Made by a program: the position numbers and the translations under genes. Shown in pieces: positions 26,264 through 36,347 of a stretch of DNA of 64,000 bases. This DNA comes from Thermoprotei archaeon (GTDB taxonomy: Archaea > Thermoproteota > Thermoprotei > Thermoproteales > B15-G16), in assembly GCA_003649205.1 (NCBI GenBank), contig QMRC01000002.1, positions 146,770-210,769 on the forward strand, in the 5' to 3' direction. Below the pieces are notes generated by a model, which was given only the letters and a program-made list of their open reading frames with translations, was not told the origin of the DNA and made no database searches. Position 1 is the first letter of the stretch; every line of letters begins with the position of its first letter.

Positions 26264-27673
26264 GTGATGTTAATGAGTAGCAAATCCGCAGAGAAGAGTC
26301 CTATCTACTACCTCTTCAACCCTCGTAGCATTGCCGTGATAGGTGCTTCTCGTGATCCCAAGAAGATAGGTTATCAGATTCTCAAGAACATCATTGAGTA
26401 TGGATTTAAGGGAAAGGTCTATCCAGTCAACCCGAAAGCTGATGAGATTCTCGGACTAAAGTGCTACAAATCCATTCTCGATATACCTGATGAAGTTGAT
26501 GTCGCTGTCATATCGATACCTGCTCAGTACGTATTACCTGTTGTTGAGGAATGTGGTAAGAAAGGTGTTAAGGCTCTAATAGTGATATCCTCTGGCTTTG
26601 GTGAGGTAGGTAATGTCGAGCTTGAGAGAAAGCTAGTTGAGACAGCTAGGAAGTACGGAATGAGGATACTTGGACCCAATATCTTCGGTCTCTACTACGG
26701 ACCTGCTAGGTTGAACGCAACCTTTGGTCCTAAGGAGGTTATTCCAGGTAACATAGCATTTGTCTCACAGAGTGGTGCTCTAGGTATAGCACTCATGGGG
26801 TGGACCATTGCAAAGGGCGTAGCTCTCTCAGCTGTTGTCAGCATGGGTAACAAGGCAGATATAGATGATGCAGATGTCCTTGAGTACTTCGAAACTGATC
26901 CTAACACCAAGGTCATACTCATATACATGGAGGGTATTAGACCAGGTCTCGGTAGGAGGTTTGTTGAAGTGGCTAGGAGAGTATCTAAGAAGAAGCCAAT
27001 CATAGTTATCAAGGCTGGTAGAACAGAGAGAGGTGCTGCTGCAGCAGCGTCGCACACTGGTGCGCTTGCAGGAGCAGATGCAATATACAATGCGGCATTT
27101 AAGCAAGCAGGTGTGCTCAGAGCGATAGGTTTTGAAGAAGCATTTGATTGGGCTAAAGCACTGAGCATGCTACCACCACCTAAGGGTGAGAACGCAGTAA
27201 TCATAACGAATGGTGGTGGTGCTGGGGTAATGGCTACTGATGCAGCTGTTGAGTGCGGTATTCGATTAATGGAGATGCCACCAGATCTACAGGAGAGGTT
27301 CAGGAAGTACATGCCACCATTCGGGAGCCCGAAGAACCCAATAGACTTGACAGGTCAAGCAAGTGAAGAGGCGTACAAAGGTGCTCTCCTAGAAGCATTC
27401 AATGAACCTAGAATTCACTCCATAATACTACTGTACTGTCAGACAGCAATTACAGATCCAGAGGTGCTTGCTGATAAGATAATTGAGGCTTGGAATGAAG
27501 CTAAGGAGAGAAAGCCTATGGTAGTCTCATTCATTGGTGGAATTGAGTGTGATAGAGCTATGGCGAAACTAGATAAGGCTGGTATCCCAGCATACCCATC
27601 TCCAGAGAGAGCTGTTAGTGCTCTCAGTGCTGTCTATAAGTGGGCTAGATGGGCAGGTTACGTGAAGGAGTAA
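26264..27673 (+). CDS. acdA: ADP-forming acetyl-CoA synthetase, alpha subunit
   Basis: LFNPRSIAVIGASRDPKKIGYQIL, FVSQSGALGIALM, VIKAGRTERGAAAAASHTGALAG; TATA CTTATAAAGG upstream. Confidence 0.92.
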   Translation: MMLMSSKSAEKSPIYYLFNPRSIAVIGASRDPKKIGYQILKNIIEYGFKGKVYPVNPKADEILGLKCYKSILDIPDEVDVAVISIPAQYVLPVVEECGKKGVKALIVISSGFGEVGNVELERKLVETARKYGMRILGPNIFGLYYGPARLNATFGPKEVIPGNIAFVSQSGALGIALMGWTIAKGVALSAVVSMGNKADIDDADVLEYFETDPNTKVILIYMEGIRPGLGRRFVEVARRVSKKKPIIVIKAGRTERGAAAAASHTGALAGADAIYNAAFKQAGVLRAIGFEEAFDWAKALSMLPPPKGENAVIITNGGGAGVMATDAAVECGIRLMEMPPDLQERFRKYMPPFGSPKNPIDLTGQASEEAYKGALLEAFNEPRIHSIILLYCQTAITDPEVLADKIIEAWNEAKERKPMVVSFIGGIECDRAMAKLDKAGIPAYPSPERAVSALSAVYKWARWAGYVKE

Positions 27674-27726
27674 GCAGTTCCCCTTTCTCTCTCACCACTC
27701 CCCCTTTAGATCTGGGTACTAGCTAG

Positions 27727-27777
27727 GTGATGAGTGCGGACCCCACATGATAGATGATTGCCCCTCAGCACAACTGA
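27727..27777 (+). ncRNA. C/D-box guide sRNA candidate between convergent genes
   Basis: GTGATGA-GTGCGGACCCCAC-ATGA-TAGA-TGATTG-CCCCTCAGCACAA-CTGA (13/13). Confidence 0.58.
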
Positions 27778-27779
27778 TG

Positions 27780-29114
27780 CTACACCTTAGTAACCTCTAG
27801 ACTTAAAGTCCCACACCTCACCTCAGCTACTACACTAAACTTCTTATTAGCTTCATTAAATCCAGGTTCAACGTAATAACCACATACACCACTAGGTCCT
27901 CTAACAATACACGTACCTATCTCGACATGGGGTTTAATGCATACCTTAACCTCCTCTGGGATCTTTAAACTAGCTCTGGTAGTACCTGTACCCACCCTCA
28001 GCTTAACCTCACTTTCATTAACAACACTTGAGTAGGTTGCATTAACTACTAGCGTACCTGTCTCAATCTGTGTACTCAAGTCCTCAATACAAATACCGGA
28101 TCCATGGATTGCTACGGCACCTGTATCAACATCTACCTCCAACTTACTTAGCCTAGCACCATTGATAGAGAGCTTCACGGATCCAGAACGTACCTTCGTC
28201 TTCAAGTTCCTCAATTTCTCAATAGGTAGCTCAAGATGTGCCTCACCTACATCACACACCAAGCTCAGTACCCTGCCCTCTGTAGTGAGTTCAATACTAG
28301 GCTCCTTCCCCTTCTCACACCATACAACAACTCTACCACTACCTGGCTTGAGCACTATGGAACCAGACCCAACCTCAACAGTGACATCGGCTTCATGTCT
28401 CAGCTCAACACTACGATCAAGAACCTTCTCCCTCATGCCTAAACCAATCCAACCAAGGGATAGCGACTTAAGTGCTGAAGATAGTGCAGTACCTACACTA
28501 CGAAGTACTGAGGACAGCGCAGTACTCATAGGCTTAGTAAGACCACAGATAAGCCCTAGAAATCTACCCTCGTCCTCAGTTGATATCGATAACACATCAC
28601 GGCACTTAAGTAAGGCTAGCTCTCTCAGGTGTTTCGGTACTCTCAGAGAGACTACATCCTCTATCCTCTCAATAACGGTATCAAATAACTCAGCATCCAC
28701 ATCATCATCCACGGTGACAGATATAGCATCACGAATTATTGCTTTTTGTCCTCTCTCCCTCAACCTAGCCAATAACTCCTTAGTTACGTGTATGGAAATA
28801 GCATCTCTGAACACAAAAAGCTCAGTGGCTTTAGCCTTCTCATCCTCACCACTGTACAGGTTCTTGAGTATGCGATATACCTTCCAACCTAACTGACTTA
28901 ACCTATAGAGCCCCTTCTCATCCTTCTCGATTAAACCCTGTAGTGATCTTAGGTGAAATGCGAAGTGGCCTGAATCCCCTACACCAACACATTTCATCAA
29001 CTCAACGTACGGTAAGGGACCTCTCTCACCAAGTACAAGAACTACCCTCCTCCTAACCTCATGACTTAAAGCCTTGAAGATCCTATTCAGTTCCTCCTCA
29101 CTAACTTCAACCAC
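27780..29114 (-). CDS. ArsR-like winged-helix protein fused to a repetitive beta (DUF4097-like) domain
   Basis: N-term LNRIFKALSHEVRRRVVLVLGERGPLPYVELMKCVG; C-term repeating short beta motifs. Confidence 0.65.
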   Translation of the reverse strand: MVEVSEEELNRIFKALSHEVRRRVVLVLGERGPLPYVELMKCVGVGDSGHFAFHLRSLQGLIEKDEKGLYRLSQLGWKVYRILKNLYSGEDEKAKATELFVFRDAISIHVTKELLARLRERGQKAIIRDAISVTVDDDVDAELFDTVIERIEDVVSLRVPKHLRELALLKCRDVLSISTEDEGRFLGLICGLTKPMSTALSSVLRSVGTALSSALKSLSLGWIGLGMREKVLDRSVELRHEADVTVEVGSGSIVLKPGSGRVVVWCEKGKEPSIELTTEGRVLSLVCDVGEAHLELPIEKLRNLKTKVRSGSVKLSINGARLSKLEVDVDTGAVAIHGSGICIEDLSTQIETGTLVVNATYSSVVNESEVKLRVGTGTTRASLKIPEEVKVCIKPHVEIGTCIVRGPSGVCGYYVEPGFNEANKKFSVVAEVRCGTLSLEVTKV

Positions 29115-29203
29115 CCCTCCTCCCTCACGATATAGAAGGGACTACACAGTAATGTACTAATCCACTTAACTCAACACAACCTATGTGTAGAGAGTACTTC
29201 ACT

Positions 29204-29674
29204 TCATGGAGAAACGCCTAGGTACCTCAGTACCTGTGGTATAGCATCTCTAACCCTCATACCGTATAGCGTTACTGGCCTAATACCAAATTGCTGAAGC
29301 CAAGATACTACACCTTGACCGAAGTTACCTGCGACCACAGCTCTAGCACCTGTAGATGCAACCCACTGAGCTATAGCATAGCCGAAACCTCCACCCATAC
29401 CCCCACCCATGCCTCTACCCATACCACGTCCTCTACACCATCCACCACCGCCACCACCTCTAGCAAAAGTATTTGGAAATACATCTACTCTGATCACAGT
29501 ACCGTCAGGAGCTACATCGACGATGGTGAAGGTGCTGGCTCTAGCGAAGCCAGGTGATATCACATCATCGAGACCTCCTGTACCAAGGGTTGCAAATACT
29601 ATCCTTACTACACCACCGATCTGTGATCCAGAACTACTTGGAGGGTACATACTGTACACCTCGCTAGAGTACAA
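29204..29674 (-). CDS. NifX/NifB-like (dinitrogenase Fe-Mo cofactor family) domain protein with Gly/Arg-rich insert
   Basis: GFARASTFTIVDVAPDGTVI...AQWVASTGARAVVAGNFGQGVVSWLQQFGI. Confidence 0.75.
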   Translation of the reverse strand: MYSSEVYSMYPPSSSGSQIGGVVRIVFATLGTGGLDDVISPGFARASTFTIVDVAPDGTVIRVDVFPNTFARGGGGGGWCRGRGMGRGMGGGMGGGFGYAIAQWVASTGARAVVAGNFGQGVVSWLQQFGIRPVTLYGMRVRDAIPQVLRYLGVSP

Positions 29675-29809
29675 AAGTAGCGACGAAGCTTATAATTTAA
29701 GCATTCTCGATGTAGCGGATCAACAGTTAAAGGAAGGAGTCTTCATTAGTGTTGAACGTTATGGTCGTATTCCCATCAAACTAACTTAAAGTTCAGTGCA
29801 TAAGGGGGT

Positions 29810-30895
29810 GTGGGGGTTTCTATGCGTATTAGAGATATTAGGACTAGAGTTCTTGAGCTGAAGCTTAGATCAGTGTTCAGAACTGCTCTTGGTGAGGAAG
29901 AGCTGGCGAAGTCTGTGTTGGTTTTTGTTGAGACTGGTGATGGTGCTGTTGGTATCGGTGAGGCGTCCCCAGCACCTAGGGTAACTGGTGAAGATGTATC
30001 TACTGTAGTTGAAGTTATTGAGAAGGTGCTTAAGCCGAGAGTTGTTGGGCTTGAGGTTGAGGAGTTTAGAAGGATTTGGTTGACTATGGAGAGGTGTATT
30101 GAGGGTAATTACTCGGCTAAGGCGGGTATCGACATAGCTGTTCACGATCTTCTGGGTAAGGTTCTCGGTAGACCGCTCTGGAGATTACTCGGTGGTTTAG
30201 TGAGTGAGCTTGAGACTGACATAACGGTTAGTCTCGATAGGCCTGAGGTGATGGCTGAGGAGGCTAGGGTTGCTGTTGAGAAGGGGTTTAGGGTTTTGAA
30301 GTTGAAGTTGGGTCTTGATCCTAAGCTCGATGTTGAGCGTGTTAGAGCTGTGAGGGATGCTGTCGGTTATGACGTTAGGTTGAGGGTTGATGCTAATCAG
30401 GGTTGGTCACCTAAGCAAGCTGTCTGGGTTCTCAGTAGGATTGAGAGGTTTGAGATTGAGTGTGTTGAGCAGCCAGTACCTGAGTGGTGTATTGACGGTC
30501 TTAAGTACGTTAGGGAGAGAGTTGAGGTTCCTGTAATTGCTGATGAGAGTGCTAAGACCGTACGTGACGTAGCTCACTTAGCTAAGCTTGAAGCCGTGGA
30601 CGGTGTGAATGTGAAGCTAATGAAGTGTGGTGGTATCACACCAGCACTTGACATAGTTTCCGTAGCTAGATCTCACGACTTAATGCTGATGTTTGGCTGT
30701 ATGCTAGAGACGAGGGTCTCGATCACTGCTGCAGCATCAGTAGCTTCCTATGCGCAGCCTGAATTTATCGACTTAGATGCACCACTCAGTATAGTGCATG
30801 AACCAATTAAGGGAGGAGTAGAGTACGTAGGACCTAGGATGAAATTACCACTAGGTCCTGGTCTAGGTGTAGAGGTCATAGAGTGGGATCTATAG
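29810..30895 (+). CDS. Enolase-superfamily dipeptide epimerase / N-acetyl-D-Glu racemase-like
   Basis: SAKAGIDIAVHDLLGKVLGRPLWRLLGG, VLKLKLG, LRVDANQGW, VIADESAKTV. Confidence 0.85.
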   Translation: MGVSMRIRDIRTRVLELKLRSVFRTALGEEELAKSVLVFVETGDGAVGIGEASPAPRVTGEDVSTVVEVIEKVLKPRVVGLEVEEFRRIWLTMERCIEGNYSAKAGIDIAVHDLLGKVLGRPLWRLLGGLVSELETDITVSLDRPEVMAEEARVAVEKGFRVLKLKLGLDPKLDVERVRAVRDAVGYDVRLRVDANQGWSPKQAVWVLSRIERFEIECVEQPVPEWCIDGLKYVRERVEVPVIADESAKTVRDVAHLAKLEAVDGVNVKLMKCGGITPALDIVSVARSHDLMLMFGCMLETRVSITAAASVASYAQPEFIDLDAPLSIVHEPIKGGVEYVGPRMKLPLGPGLGVEVIEWDL

Positions 30896-31954
30896 TTTCC
30901 CTATCGAATGTAACCTATCTAGTACGGAATCAACTAACCTACCTGGATCTCTACGTGGATCAGCTGCTGGTAAACCAATCTCCCTCTCTATTTTCTCACA
31001 CATCTCTAGAATCTCATCTCTAGATCTACCGTATCCCATAATCGATATCGCTACTACCTTACTTGAGGGAACTAGGAACTCTATAGCTCTTATCTCTCGT
31101 ATAAGAGGCTCCATGGGTACAGTAAATCCGTCTCTGAACTTCCTCCATGGATCGTGTGCGAGAATGACAGCATCAGGCCAACAACCGTAGAGTATGGCTA
31201 CTGAGACCTGGCCATATGCAGGGTGGAGAACTGAAGCCTGTCCCTCAACGAGTACCGGATTGTAACCTTCCTTATCTAGCTCGAGTACGTGAAGCTCAAC
31301 AACACCTGGACAGAAATCTGAGGGAACTGCATCGATAACGGTACCTCTATGAGCACCAACCATTATCATGGTTTGACCAGTACCAACAACACCAACTCTG
31401 TAACCACGTTTCTCAAGTTCACTACACACCTCAAGTACAGTAACGTTCTTACCAACAACACAGTCAGTACCAGCAATCAGTACACGACCACACCTTGTCT
31501 TCCGAACATCACCAGACCATATACGAAGTAGTTCCCTCCTCGGCTTCCTAACATCAACAATCCTGACGCCATGCTCACTAGCTAACTTCGAGAACTCAGG
31601 GTCCTCACTCAAGAAGTAGTGAAGACCACTCCATATCTCGAGACCACACTCAATAGCTCTCCTAATTACAGCTCTATGATGTTCAGGAAGAACACCACCA
31701 ATAGTAGCTACACCAACGATAAGGACTTCAGGTCTATACACCAGAGCCTCATCTAGAGAAGCAACAACAGGAATACCTAGCTTACTCAAACCAAGAACCT
31801 CACCAGCATCACGACCGGCGTACCTACTGTCTATGACAGCAACAATGTCGAACTTCCTGCCACTGTACATAACGAGTATGTTAGCTGTCTTGCCAGTAAG
31901 TGAACCTAGGAAGCCCTCAGCTAGGATAACAGCTCTCTTACCCATAGACTGCAT
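30890..31954 (-). CDS. DUF1611/DgcN-like P-loop protein
   Basis: RVLIAGTDCVVGKNVTVLEVCSELEKRGYRVGVVGTGQTMIM...VEGQASVLHPAYG. Confidence 0.82.
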   Translation of the reverse strand: MQSMGKRAVILAEGFLGSLTGKTANILVMYSGRKFDIVAVIDSRYAGRDAGEVLGLSKLGIPVVASLDEALVYRPEVLIVGVATIGGVLPEHHRAVIRRAIECGLEIWSGLHYFLSEDPEFSKLASEHGVRIVDVRKPRRELLRIWSGDVRKTRCGRVLIAGTDCVVGKNVTVLEVCSELEKRGYRVGVVGTGQTMIMVGAHRGTVIDAVPSDFCPGVVELHVLELDKEGYNPVLVEGQASVLHPAYGQVSVAILYGCWPDAVILAHDPWRKFRDGFTVPMEPLIREIRAIEFLVPSSKVVAISIMGYGRSRDEILEMCEKIEREIGLPAADPRRDPGRLVDSVLDRLHSIGKL

Positions 31955-32100
31955 GTAACTTACACAACATATAAGACTTTACCTAAGTATCAGGATCAAC
32001 TACACAAGTGTAAAAGAAATTTAAGACACATAGGTACCTAGTTCAAGGTACAGCAACCTATTTAAACAACTCCTCAACACCACACGTAGGTGATTAACCT

Positions 32101-32658
32101 ATGTGCCCACTTAGACCAGGTAGATGCTATAGGCACTTTAGTGGACCACCATACACTAGGCTAGAGTACATACCAGGTGCACCACAGGTACAAATACCAA
32201 AGTTCGATCTAGGTAACGTAAATGGTAAGTTCGAGGTAGTGGTAAAGCTCGTAGCTGAGGAAAACGGTCAGATAAGAGCAAACGCACTTGAAGCAGCGAG
32301 ACAGATGGCTCATAAGTACTTAGCATCTAAGATAGGTGAGCAGAATTACCACCTAAGGTTAGTCACGTATCCACACCACGTACTTAGGGAGAACAAGATG
32401 TTAGCTATGGCAGGTGCAGACAGACTTCAGGAAGGTATGAGACTTGCATTTGGTACTCCAGTTGGTAGAGCAGCTAGAGTCTACAGGGGTAGTGTAGTGA
32501 TGTATGTGAGGACTAGAAAGGAGTACATAGATCATGCAAAGGAAGCACTGAGAAGAGCATCCTCAAAGATATCCATACCGTGTAGAATAGTTGTTGAAGA
32601 GCTATCAGAACCAAGAGGACCAGAAGGAATAGTTGGTTTCGTGAAAGTAGGTAGTTAG
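32101..32658 (+). CDS. rpl10e: Ribosomal protein L10e (uL16)
   Basis: [35 protein letters not shown]...[23 protein letters not shown]. Confidence 0.97.
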   Translation: MCPLRPGRCYRHFSGPPYTRLEYIPGAPQVQIPKFDLGNVNGKFEVVVKLVAEENGQIRANALEAARQMAHKYLASKIGEQNYHLRLVTYPHHVLRENKMLAMAGADRLQEGMRLAFGTPVGRAARVYRGSVVMYVRTRKEYIDHAKEALRRASSKISIPCRIVVEELSEPRGPEGIVGFVKVGS

Positions 32659-32669
32659 AGTTTCCTACC

Positions 32670-34073
32670 TCACTGACCAACCTTAATTAACTTGTACCTC
32701 TCGTAGATTAGCTCTACAGTACCATCTTTAATGTAGAATTCAACGTAGAACTTCCTACCCCATGAAGTGGTGTAGAATATAGCTCTCTCCTCACTTAACT
32801 CAATAGGTATTAGAGGTACAATGCTCTCCGTGTACCTATCTCTACGCTCTACATACAGGAAGTCACCACGTTTCCTAACGTAGAGCTTCATAGTACCCCT
32901 GTACGTCTCGTACGTACCCTCAAGTCTTTCAAGCAATCTCTCAGTTCTAATGAATGGTAGCTCCTTCTCAGGATCTCTACCCATCATTAGTGCGAGAGCG
33001 TACATCCCTATGTTTGAGAGCGGGTAACCAGATGCATTAGCTAGTACTGCAACACCTATCCTCTCCTCCGGTACATAACCAATAAATGCGGTGTAGACCA
33101 GAACTGAACCACTGTGCTCAATCAATCTCCTACCTAGGAAGTTCTTGTGAATGATTAGTCCGTACCCATAGTACTCCTCACCAAGAAGCTCAAAAGGTAG
33201 CTTTACATGTGGTTTCTCCATTAACTCTATCATCTCTTTGCTGAGTACCTGTACATCACCTAACTTACCACGGTTAATGTACATCATTAAGTATCTCGAG
33301 AGATCCATTACATTGCTGAGTAAACCACCATCAGCAGTTACACCATAGGGGAACTTACTAGCTATGTACCTACCCTCCTTATCCAGTATGTATGGCGTAG
33401 CTACGTCTGGGTCCTTCTCGACATCCTCCTTATGGAAGTACGTTCTCTTCATACCGAGAGGCTCCAGAATTCTCCTCTTGACATAGTCCTCATACCTCAT
33501 ACCACTGACCCTGGAGATTATATACCCCAACAGTACGTACCCTTCATTGAGGTAGAAGAACTTCTCACCAGGTCGTGAAACAGCCCACTTCTCTGAATCC
33601 CTCATGAATGAAATCACGTCCTCAGGTGAGGCTAGTGGTAGCCAAGTAGTATCGAGACCTAGTACACCAGATATGTAGGCTTCAGCATAGGCTAGTGCTG
33701 GGAGACCTGTCGTGTGAGTTAGGAGGTGGTGAACCCTTATTGGTTCTCCAAATGGCTTTATATCGAGAGGAACGTACTTACTCACAGGATCATCGAGAGA
33801 TAGTTTCCCCTCCTCAACTAATTGAAGAGTAGCTATTGCTGTGAACGACTTAGTTACAGAGCCAATACCGTAGATTGTGTGAGGTGTTGCGTGTAGACCT
33901 TGATCCACATCTCTAAATCCAAATCCACGAGCATAGATAACCTCGCTATCCCTAACTAGAGCAATACTGAGACCAGGAATCTTTGTCTTAGCTATCTTCT
34001 CCAATATGAAAGACTCTAACTTACCTATATCTATGGATACCATGGTCTGAACCAAATTACAGGTTATAACCAC
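32670..34073 (-). CDS. Serine beta-lactamase-like/PBP family hydrolase
   Basis: YGIGSVTKSFTAIATLQLVEEGKLSLDDPVSKYVP...HHLLTHTTGLP. Confidence 0.92.
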   Translation of the reverse strand: MVITCNLVQTMVSIDIGKLESFILEKIAKTKIPGLSIALVRDSEVIYARGFGFRDVDQGLHATPHTIYGIGSVTKSFTAIATLQLVEEGKLSLDDPVSKYVPLDIKPFGEPIRVHHLLTHTTGLPALAYAEAYISGVLGLDTTWLPLASPEDVISFMRDSEKWAVSRPGEKFFYLNEGYVLLGYIISRVSGMRYEDYVKRRILEPLGMKRTYFHKEDVEKDPDVATPYILDKEGRYIASKFPYGVTADGGLLSNVMDLSRYLMMYINRGKLGDVQVLSKEMIELMEKPHVKLPFELLGEEYYGYGLIIHKNFLGRRLIEHSGSVLVYTAFIGYVPEERIGVAVLANASGYPLSNIGMYALALMMGRDPEKELPFIRTERLLERLEGTYETYRGTMKLYVRKRGDFLYVERRDRYTESIVPLIPIELSEERAIFYTTSWGRKFYVEFYIKDGTVELIYERYKLIKVGQ

Positions 34074-34349
34074 ATAAATAAAGATCTACCCTTTCACCAG
34101 ATCTTCAGAACTCATAGCTAACACCATACACACCCTTATCCTAGTAACAGCACGTCCTACAACTAATAGGAGCATTAATGTACTTACTCAAGGACTAAAT
34201 TCCACATACTAAGAGCAACTCTAGACATAATACTCGCAAACGAATTGAAGAGGTGACAACACTCGTAGAGGGTATGTACGGTAATGTGAACCCTACGCGT
34301 CAAGTAATTACTGGGTAAGAGATGAGAGCTAGTGATGAGACTCGCCCTA

Positions 34350-34398
34350 TCAGCTCCGCCGATTATCTTCACCACTCAGGGCAGCGAAGACTCATCAC
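34350..34398 (-). ncRNA. C/D-box guide sRNA
   Basis: GTGATGA-GTCTTCGCTGCC-CTGA-GTGG-TGAAGA-TAATCGGCGGAG-CTGA (12/12, canonical D and D'); TATA-like GTTTATTTT ~26-30 nt upstream. Confidence 0.8.
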
Positions 34399-34568
34399 CG
34401 GATGAGGATACAGCCGAAGGGGGAAAATAAACTTCACCAATGCTTGAGTACAGGTAGGTAAACTATATAGGTGAAGAAAGTAGGTTGCTTAGCGCTTTAC
34501 TTCACGCTAGTAACCTAGCCAGGATTATGTGCTAATCTTTATCTTTATGCCGATAAGTATTGTAAAGT

Positions 34569-34928
34569 ATGAGAGCACCGTGTGAATACATATCAAGGTT
34601 AGTGATACCAGCTATCAGGGCGCTAGTAGCTGCATACCTAGTGAAGGAGTATAAGCTCTCACAAGTCGAGATAGCGAAGAAGCTAGAAGTCACACAACCA
34701 GCAATAAGCTATTACCTGCATTCGAAGAGAGGTAAGCAAGCACTTGAATTACTTAAGAGCGATGAAAGGGTAATGAAGTTAGTGAAGGAACTAGCTGAGC
34801 ACTTACGTAGTAATGAGAGATCATCTACGTTCCAAAAGTTCATATGTGAGATATGTGTCTACATAAGAAGTTCTGATGACTTATTTTCCGAGATAATGTC
34901 TCTAATGGACAGAAGGATGAGTAGGTAA
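34569..34928 (+). CDS. HTH transcriptional regulator (COG2522-like)
   Basis: YKLSQVEIAKKLEVTQPAISYYLHSKRGK then Cys-containing C-term. Confidence 0.82.
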   Translation: MRAPCEYISRLVIPAIRALVAAYLVKEYKLSQVEIAKKLEVTQPAISYYLHSKRGKQALELLKSDERVMKLVKELAEHLRSNERSSTFQKFICEICVYIRSSDDLFSEIMSLMDRRMSR

Positions 34929-35033
34929 CCTACTTTGAACTCCTTACACGGATAAGCTATTGCAAGTTAAACTCTCCTATTTACTTCGACGATAGACTTA
35001 TAGATATTCACAATTTTTTCAAAAGTTACAGCA

Positions 35034-35897
35034 CTACGTAAGTAACTCATCCATACTACCACTTCTGTATCCAAGTAGGTCCAGAGTAACGTACCTATAC
35101 CCCAGCTTCATGAGCTCTCTGGCTACCCTGTCCATGACTTCACAGTTAAAGAACTTCCACCTCTCATCCCTTCCAACTTCAATTCTAGCTATGTACCCAT
35201 GATCACGAACTCTAATCTGAGCAACACCTGTTAACTCTTTGACAATTCTCTCAGCTTTGGCTATTCTCCTCAGTCTCTCTAATGTAATAGCTTCACCATA
35301 GGGAATTCTCGTTGCAAGACATGCCATGGATGGTCTATTCCAGTTAGGTAGCTCAAGCGCTCTCGCTAGTTCTCTAACTTCATCCTTTGTCACACCTACT
35401 TCAGCAAGTGGTGACTTCACATTCTCCTCAAGTAGAGCGCGGTAACCAGGTCTACGGAGCTTCAAGTCGCTAGCATTAGTTCCATCAACTACAGCTATCG
35501 CACCAAATCTAGTAGCGACTTCCTTCATGCTCCTAATGAGCATCTTCTTACAGTGGTAACACCTATCAGGTGTATTACGAATGAACTCAGGATCGTTCAA
35601 TACATTAACCTCAATCATTACGTGTCTAACACCTAAGGAGCTAGCTACCTTCCTAGCCCACTCTAGATCTTCAGGTGGTTGAAGAGGTGATGTACATGTA
35701 ACAGCAATTACATTATTCAAACCGAGAGCTAGAATAGCTACCTTCAAGACAACAGAACTATCTACACCACCTGAGAAGGCAATAATGATAGGTCCACCAC
35801 ACTTTCTAAACCAGTTAACTAAGTTCCTGAACTTACTGAGTAAATTACTGCTTAATCTAGCTTCAACCTCCGTAATAGCTACACACATGGATTTCAA
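35034..35897 (-). CDS. larE: LarE-like ATP-dependent sulfur transferase (PP-loop)
   Basis: IIAFSGGVDSSVVLKVA, TPDRCYHCKKMLI, VDGTNASDL, RPGYRAL. Confidence 0.85.
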   Translation of the reverse strand: MKSMCVAITEVEARLSSNLLSKFRNLVNWFRKCGGPIIIAFSGGVDSSVVLKVAILALGLNNVIAVTCTSPLQPPEDLEWARKVASSLGVRHVMIEVNVLNDPEFIRNTPDRCYHCKKMLIRSMKEVATRFGAIAVVDGTNASDLKLRRPGYRALLEENVKSPLAEVGVTKDEVRELARALELPNWNRPSMACLATRIPYGEAITLERLRRIAKAERIVKELTGVAQIRVRDHGYIARIEVGRDERWKFFNCEVMDRVARELMKLGYRYVTLDLLGYRSGSMDELLT

Positions 35898-35957
35898 CCA
35901 CAGGTACAGTACCTAAGAGTATATGAACGAGCTTTTAAATATCTGAGTTACTAATTC

Positions 35958-36329
35958 ATGAGGGCTGGAGGTGTAGTGATGAGTAAAGACCAGGTAATTG
36001 GAATAGCTCTACTAATAGCGTCAATAGTGGTAATTCTAGTGTATGGTTACTTAGTCTTCTTTCCACCACCGCTCTACGTTATGGGTGTTAGTGTAGATAT
36101 CTTCGTCCTAAAGCTAACAGGATTCATAGCGATACTAGCTGTCTTCGGTATCATGGCGTGGATAGGGTATACACTAGCTACAACACCGCCACCAAAACCA
36201 ATTGAGGAAGTAGAGAAGGAAATTGAGGAAGAGCTCAAGAAGTTAGAGGAGGAGTTGAAGAAAGAGGAGAAGAAGGAAGAGGAAAAGAAGGAGGAGAAAG
36301 CAGCAGAGGAAGGAGAGAAAACACAGTAA
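35958..36329 (+). CDS. Two-TM small membrane protein with Lys/Glu-rich tail
   Basis: Two hydrophobic segments then EEELKKLEEELKKEEKKEEE. Confidence 0.6.
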   Translation: MRAGGVVMSKDQVIGIALLIASIVVILVYGYLVFFPPPLYVMGVSVDIFVLKLTGFIAILAVFGIMAWIGYTLATTPPPKPIEEVEKEIEEELKKLEEELKKEEKKEEEKKEEKAAEEGEKTQ

Positions 36330-36347
36330 GTGAACTAGGTACTCACC

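Noticed and set aside
34081-34105. AAGATCT-11-AGATCTT inverted repeat upstream of the beta-lactamase-like gene
   Set aside because: Seven-bp arms with a long spacer are weak evidence for an operator
34184-34375. 63-aa minus-strand ORF
   Set aside because: Overlaps the C/D sRNA; composition-driven and no protein features
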